Shown: in pieces, positions 6,613 through 8,288 of the stretch | Layout: every line of letters starts with the position of its first letter | How positions within the stretch are numbered: position 1 is the stretch's first letter | Assembly: GCA_002359055.1 (NCBI GenBank) | Contig: DEQC01000108.1 | Coordinates: forward strand, 1-8,288 | Origin: Flavobacteriales bacterium UBA3376 | GTDB lineage: Bacteria; Bacteroidota; Bacteroidia; Flavobacteriales; Weeksellaceae | Length of the DNA stretch: 8,288 bases | Direction of reading: 5' to 3' | Notes under the pieces: generated by a model | Told to the model about the DNA's origin: nothing | What the model saw: only the letters and a program-made list of their open reading frames with translations | The model's database searches: none | Position numbers and translations under genes: made by a program

Positions 6613-8154
6613 ATGGAAGATAAATTCAAAATTTTAATAGAGAAAGAAGCTCAAGCAAAATTAGGTGGAGGAGAAAAAAGAATAGCTTCACAGCATTCAA
6701 AGAAAAAGTTGACCGCAAGAGAAAGGGTTGAATATTTGATGGATGAAGGTTCTTTTGAAGAAATTGGAATGTTGGTGGAACACAGAACCAACGATTTCGG
6801 AATGGACAGAGAAAAATACTTGGGCGATGGAGTAATTACTGGTTATGGTACCATCAATGGACGTTTGGTTTATATATTTGCTCAAGATTTTACTGTTTTT
6901 GGAGGCTCACTTTCAGAAACTCACGCTGAGAAAATTTGTAAAGTCATGGACATGGCTTTGAAAGTAGGTGCGCCTATGATCGGTCTGAACGATTCAGGTG
7001 GAGCTCGAATTCAAGAAGGTGTAAGATCTTTGGGCGGATATGCAGATATTTTCCATAGAAACGTTCAATCTTCTGGAGTAATTCCTCAAATCTCAGCCAT
7101 AATGGGACCATGTGCAGGTGGAGCGGTTTATTCTCCAGCCATGACAGATTTTACGATGATGGTCGAAGACACAAGTTATATGTTTGTTACTGGACCCAAT
7201 GTTGTAAAAACTGTAACCAATGAAACCGTAACAGCAGAAGAGTTAGGTGGTGCAAGTACACATTCAACCAAATCCGGAGTTGCTCATACAACTTCAGCCA
7301 ACGATATTGAATGTTTGGAAGATGTGAAAAAACTTTTGAGTTATTTGCCTCAAAATAACCAAGAAACTCCAGAAAAACTTCCTTATGAATTGGGCGATGA
7401 ATTACGTCCTGATTTGGATACATTTATCCCTGAGAGTTCATCGACTCCTTACGATATGAAAGACATTATCAAAGAATTAATCGATTCGGATAGTTTCTTT
7501 GAAATTCATAAAGATTTTGCTGAAAATATAGTGGTAGGTTTCGCTCGTTTGGGTGGAAGAAGCATTGGTATAGTCGCCAATAACCCAATGTATTTGGCAG
7601 GTGTTTTAGATGTAAATAGTTCAGTTAAAGCTGCGCGATTTACTCGTTTTTGCGATGCTTTCAACATTCCTTTATTGGTATTGGTCGATGTACCTGGATT
7701 TTTACCTGGAACGGATCAAGAATGGAATGGAATCATCGTTCATGGTGCTAAATTATTGTATGCTTTGAGTGAAGCTACAGTTCCAAAAGTTACTGTAATT
7801 ACGCGTAAAGCCTATGGTGGGGCTTATGACGTTATGAACTCAAAACATATCGGTGCCGATATGAACTTTGCTTGGCCATCTGCTGAAATTGCAGTGATGG
7901 GTGCTAAAGGAGCTTCTGAAATTATTTTTAGAAAGGAAATTGCTGAAGCTACCGATCAGGAAGCTAAGTTGATCGAAAAAGAAAAAGAATATGCTGAACT
8001 TTTTGCCAATCCTTATGAAGCTGCAAAACGAGGTTTCATAGATGAAGTAATTTTCCCAAGAAATACCCGAAGAAAGTTGATCAAAGCTTTTTCAATGCTT
8101 GAAGGAAAAAGAGTGGAACTACCCAAAAGAAAACACGGAAACATTCCTCTTTGA
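6613..8154 (+). CDS. Acyl-CoA carboxylase carboxyltransferase (propionyl-CoA carboxylase beta type)
   Basis: This 513-residue protein fuses both halves of a carboxyltransferase, as in propionyl-CoA carboxylase beta, and moves the carboxyl group from biotin to an acyl-CoA. The N-terminal crotonase-fold half has KKLTARERVEYLMDEGSFEEIG, the glycine-rich DSGGARIQEGVRSLGGY (127-143) and the oxyanion-type GPCAGGAVYSPAMTDF (165-180). The C-terminal half has NNPMYLAGVLDVNSSVKAARF, VDVPGFLPGTDQE (358-370), KAYGGAYDVMNSKHIGAD and MGAKGASE (429-436). Asp406 in GGAYDVM sits where Streptomyces PccB has Asp422 and acetyl-CoA-preferring paralogues have a hydrophobic residue, so propionyl-CoA is the favoured substrate and (S)-methylmalonyl-CoA the product. 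This is inference from one position; methylmalonyl-CoA mutase is not in the window. It is the last gene of the operon, followed by a strong terminator. Confidence 0.
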   Translation: MEDKFKILIEKEAQAKLGGGEKRIASQHSKKKLTARERVEYLMDEGSFEEIGMLVEHRTNDFGMDREKYLGDGVITGYGTINGRLVYIFAQDFTVFGGSLSETHAEKICKVMDMALKVGAPMIGLNDSGGARIQEGVRSLGGYADIFHRNVQSSGVIPQISAIMGPCAGGAVYSPAMTDFTMMVEDTSYMFVTGPNVVKTVTNETVTAEELGGASTHSTKSGVAHTTSANDIECLEDVKKLLSYLPQNNQETPEKLPYELGDELRPDLDTFIPESSSTPYDMKDIIKELIDSDSFFEIHKDFAENIVVGFARLGGRSIGIVANNPMYLAGVLDVNSSVKAARFTRFCDAFNIPLLVLVDVPGFLPGTDQEWNGIIVHGAKLLYALSEATVPKVTVITRKAYGGAYDVMNSKHIGADMNFAWPSAEIAVMGAKGASEIIFRKEIAEATDQEAKLIEKEKEYAELFANPYEAAKRGFIDEVIFPRNTRRKLIKAFSMLEGKRVELPKRKHGNIPL

Positions 8155-8173
8155 TCGAATATCATACATACAA

Positions 8174-8210
8174 AAAAGCCGTTTCGAATTCATGAAACGG
8201 CTTTTATTTT
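8174..8210. terminator. Strong bidirectional rho-independent terminator
   Basis: AAAAGCCGTTTC (8174-8185) pairs perfectly with GAAACGGCTTTT (8194-8205) over 12 bp around an 8-base loop. Plus-strand transcripts run into CTTTTATTTT; minus-strand transcripts run into six consecutive T opposite 8172-8177. It ends the carboxylase operon, starting 20 bases after its stop codon, and also serves the convergent gene entering from the right. Confidence 0.
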
Positions 8211-8222
8211 AGATTTTTTATT

Positions 8223-8288
8223 CTAATTGTCTTTAAGTTGAGTGGAAATATTGAAAATCGCTCCGCCTTGAAAAACAATTGAAGCTTG
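8223..8288 (-). CDS. C-terminal end of an unidentified convergent gene (partial)
   Basis: Reading in from the right edge, one minus-strand frame stays open for 21 codons and ends at TAG (8225-8223), giving a tail that ends GGAIFNISTQLKDN. The stop lies just before the minus-strand side of the bidirectional terminator, which is what a real convergent gene would show. The other two minus frames give less protein-like tails that run into the terminator or stop early. Too little is visible to assign a family. Confidence 0.
   Translation of the reverse strand, partial: QASIVFQGGAIFNISTQLKDN

Noticed and set aside
6099..7423. Short minus-strand open frames at 6099-6299, 6697-6885 and 7187-7423
   Set aside because: Antisense to the conserved carboxylase genes, with no promoter, motif or plausible composition.
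4641..8154. Naming the operon as acetyl-CoA carboxylase (accBCD)
   Set aside because: The carboxyltransferase is one 513-residue fused chain with Asp406, unlike split AccA/AccD, and the carrier lacks the AccB Ala/Pro-rich linker.

Overview
The window looks like an ordinary chromosomal segment of a low-GC Bacteroidota, most likely a Flavobacteriia-type organism. The pointers are A/T-rich codon use, no Shine-Dalgarno sequences ahead of starts, upstream elements resembling the Bacteroidota promoter (TTTG-like -33 and TAnnTTTG -7 boxes), two short type II lipoprotein signal peptides, and gene types common in that phylum: an M49 dipeptidyl peptidase III lipoprotein, a WYL regulator, a PIF1-like helicase with a C-terminal HTH, and a three-gene acyl-CoA carboxylase operon. 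I cannot name genus or species.

Layout. Positions 1-1085 (minus) hold the N-terminal half of a lipoprotein dipeptidyl peptidase III, cut by the window edge before its zinc site. A 207-bp divergent region (1086-1292) separates it from a WYL-domain regulator (1293-2198, plus). That spacer contains an imperfect tandem repeat of about 30 bp lying between the two proposed promoters. Downstream of the regulator is a small lipoprotein with a chagasin/I42 peptidase-inhibitor fold signature (2262-2669, plus). A bidirectional stem-loop terminator (2679-2750) separates it from the convergent PIF1-like helicase (2782-4467, minus). A second divergent region (4468-4640) carries the helicase promoter, with a dyad over its -7 box, and the carboxylase operon promoter. 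The operon 4641-8154 (plus) encodes a biotin carrier subunit, a biotin carboxylase and a carboxyltransferase. A strong bidirectional terminator follows (8174-8210), and a convergent gene enters from the right edge with only its last 21 codons visible.

How the genes work together. The three carboxylase genes make a complete biotin-dependent acyl-CoA carboxylase. Carboxyltransferase residues favour propionyl-CoA, so the probable product is methylmalonyl-CoA, linking propionyl-CoA from branched amino acids and odd-chain acids with succinyl-CoA. The regulator, inhibitor-like lipoprotein and peptidase lipoprotein may form a small envelope proteolysis neighbourhood, but a functional link is only inferred from position. 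I see no transposon, CRISPR array, tRNA/rRNA or phage gene, and no clear evidence of an undescribed system. The best leads are the tandem repeat at 1160-1220 and the inhibitor-like lipoprotein.
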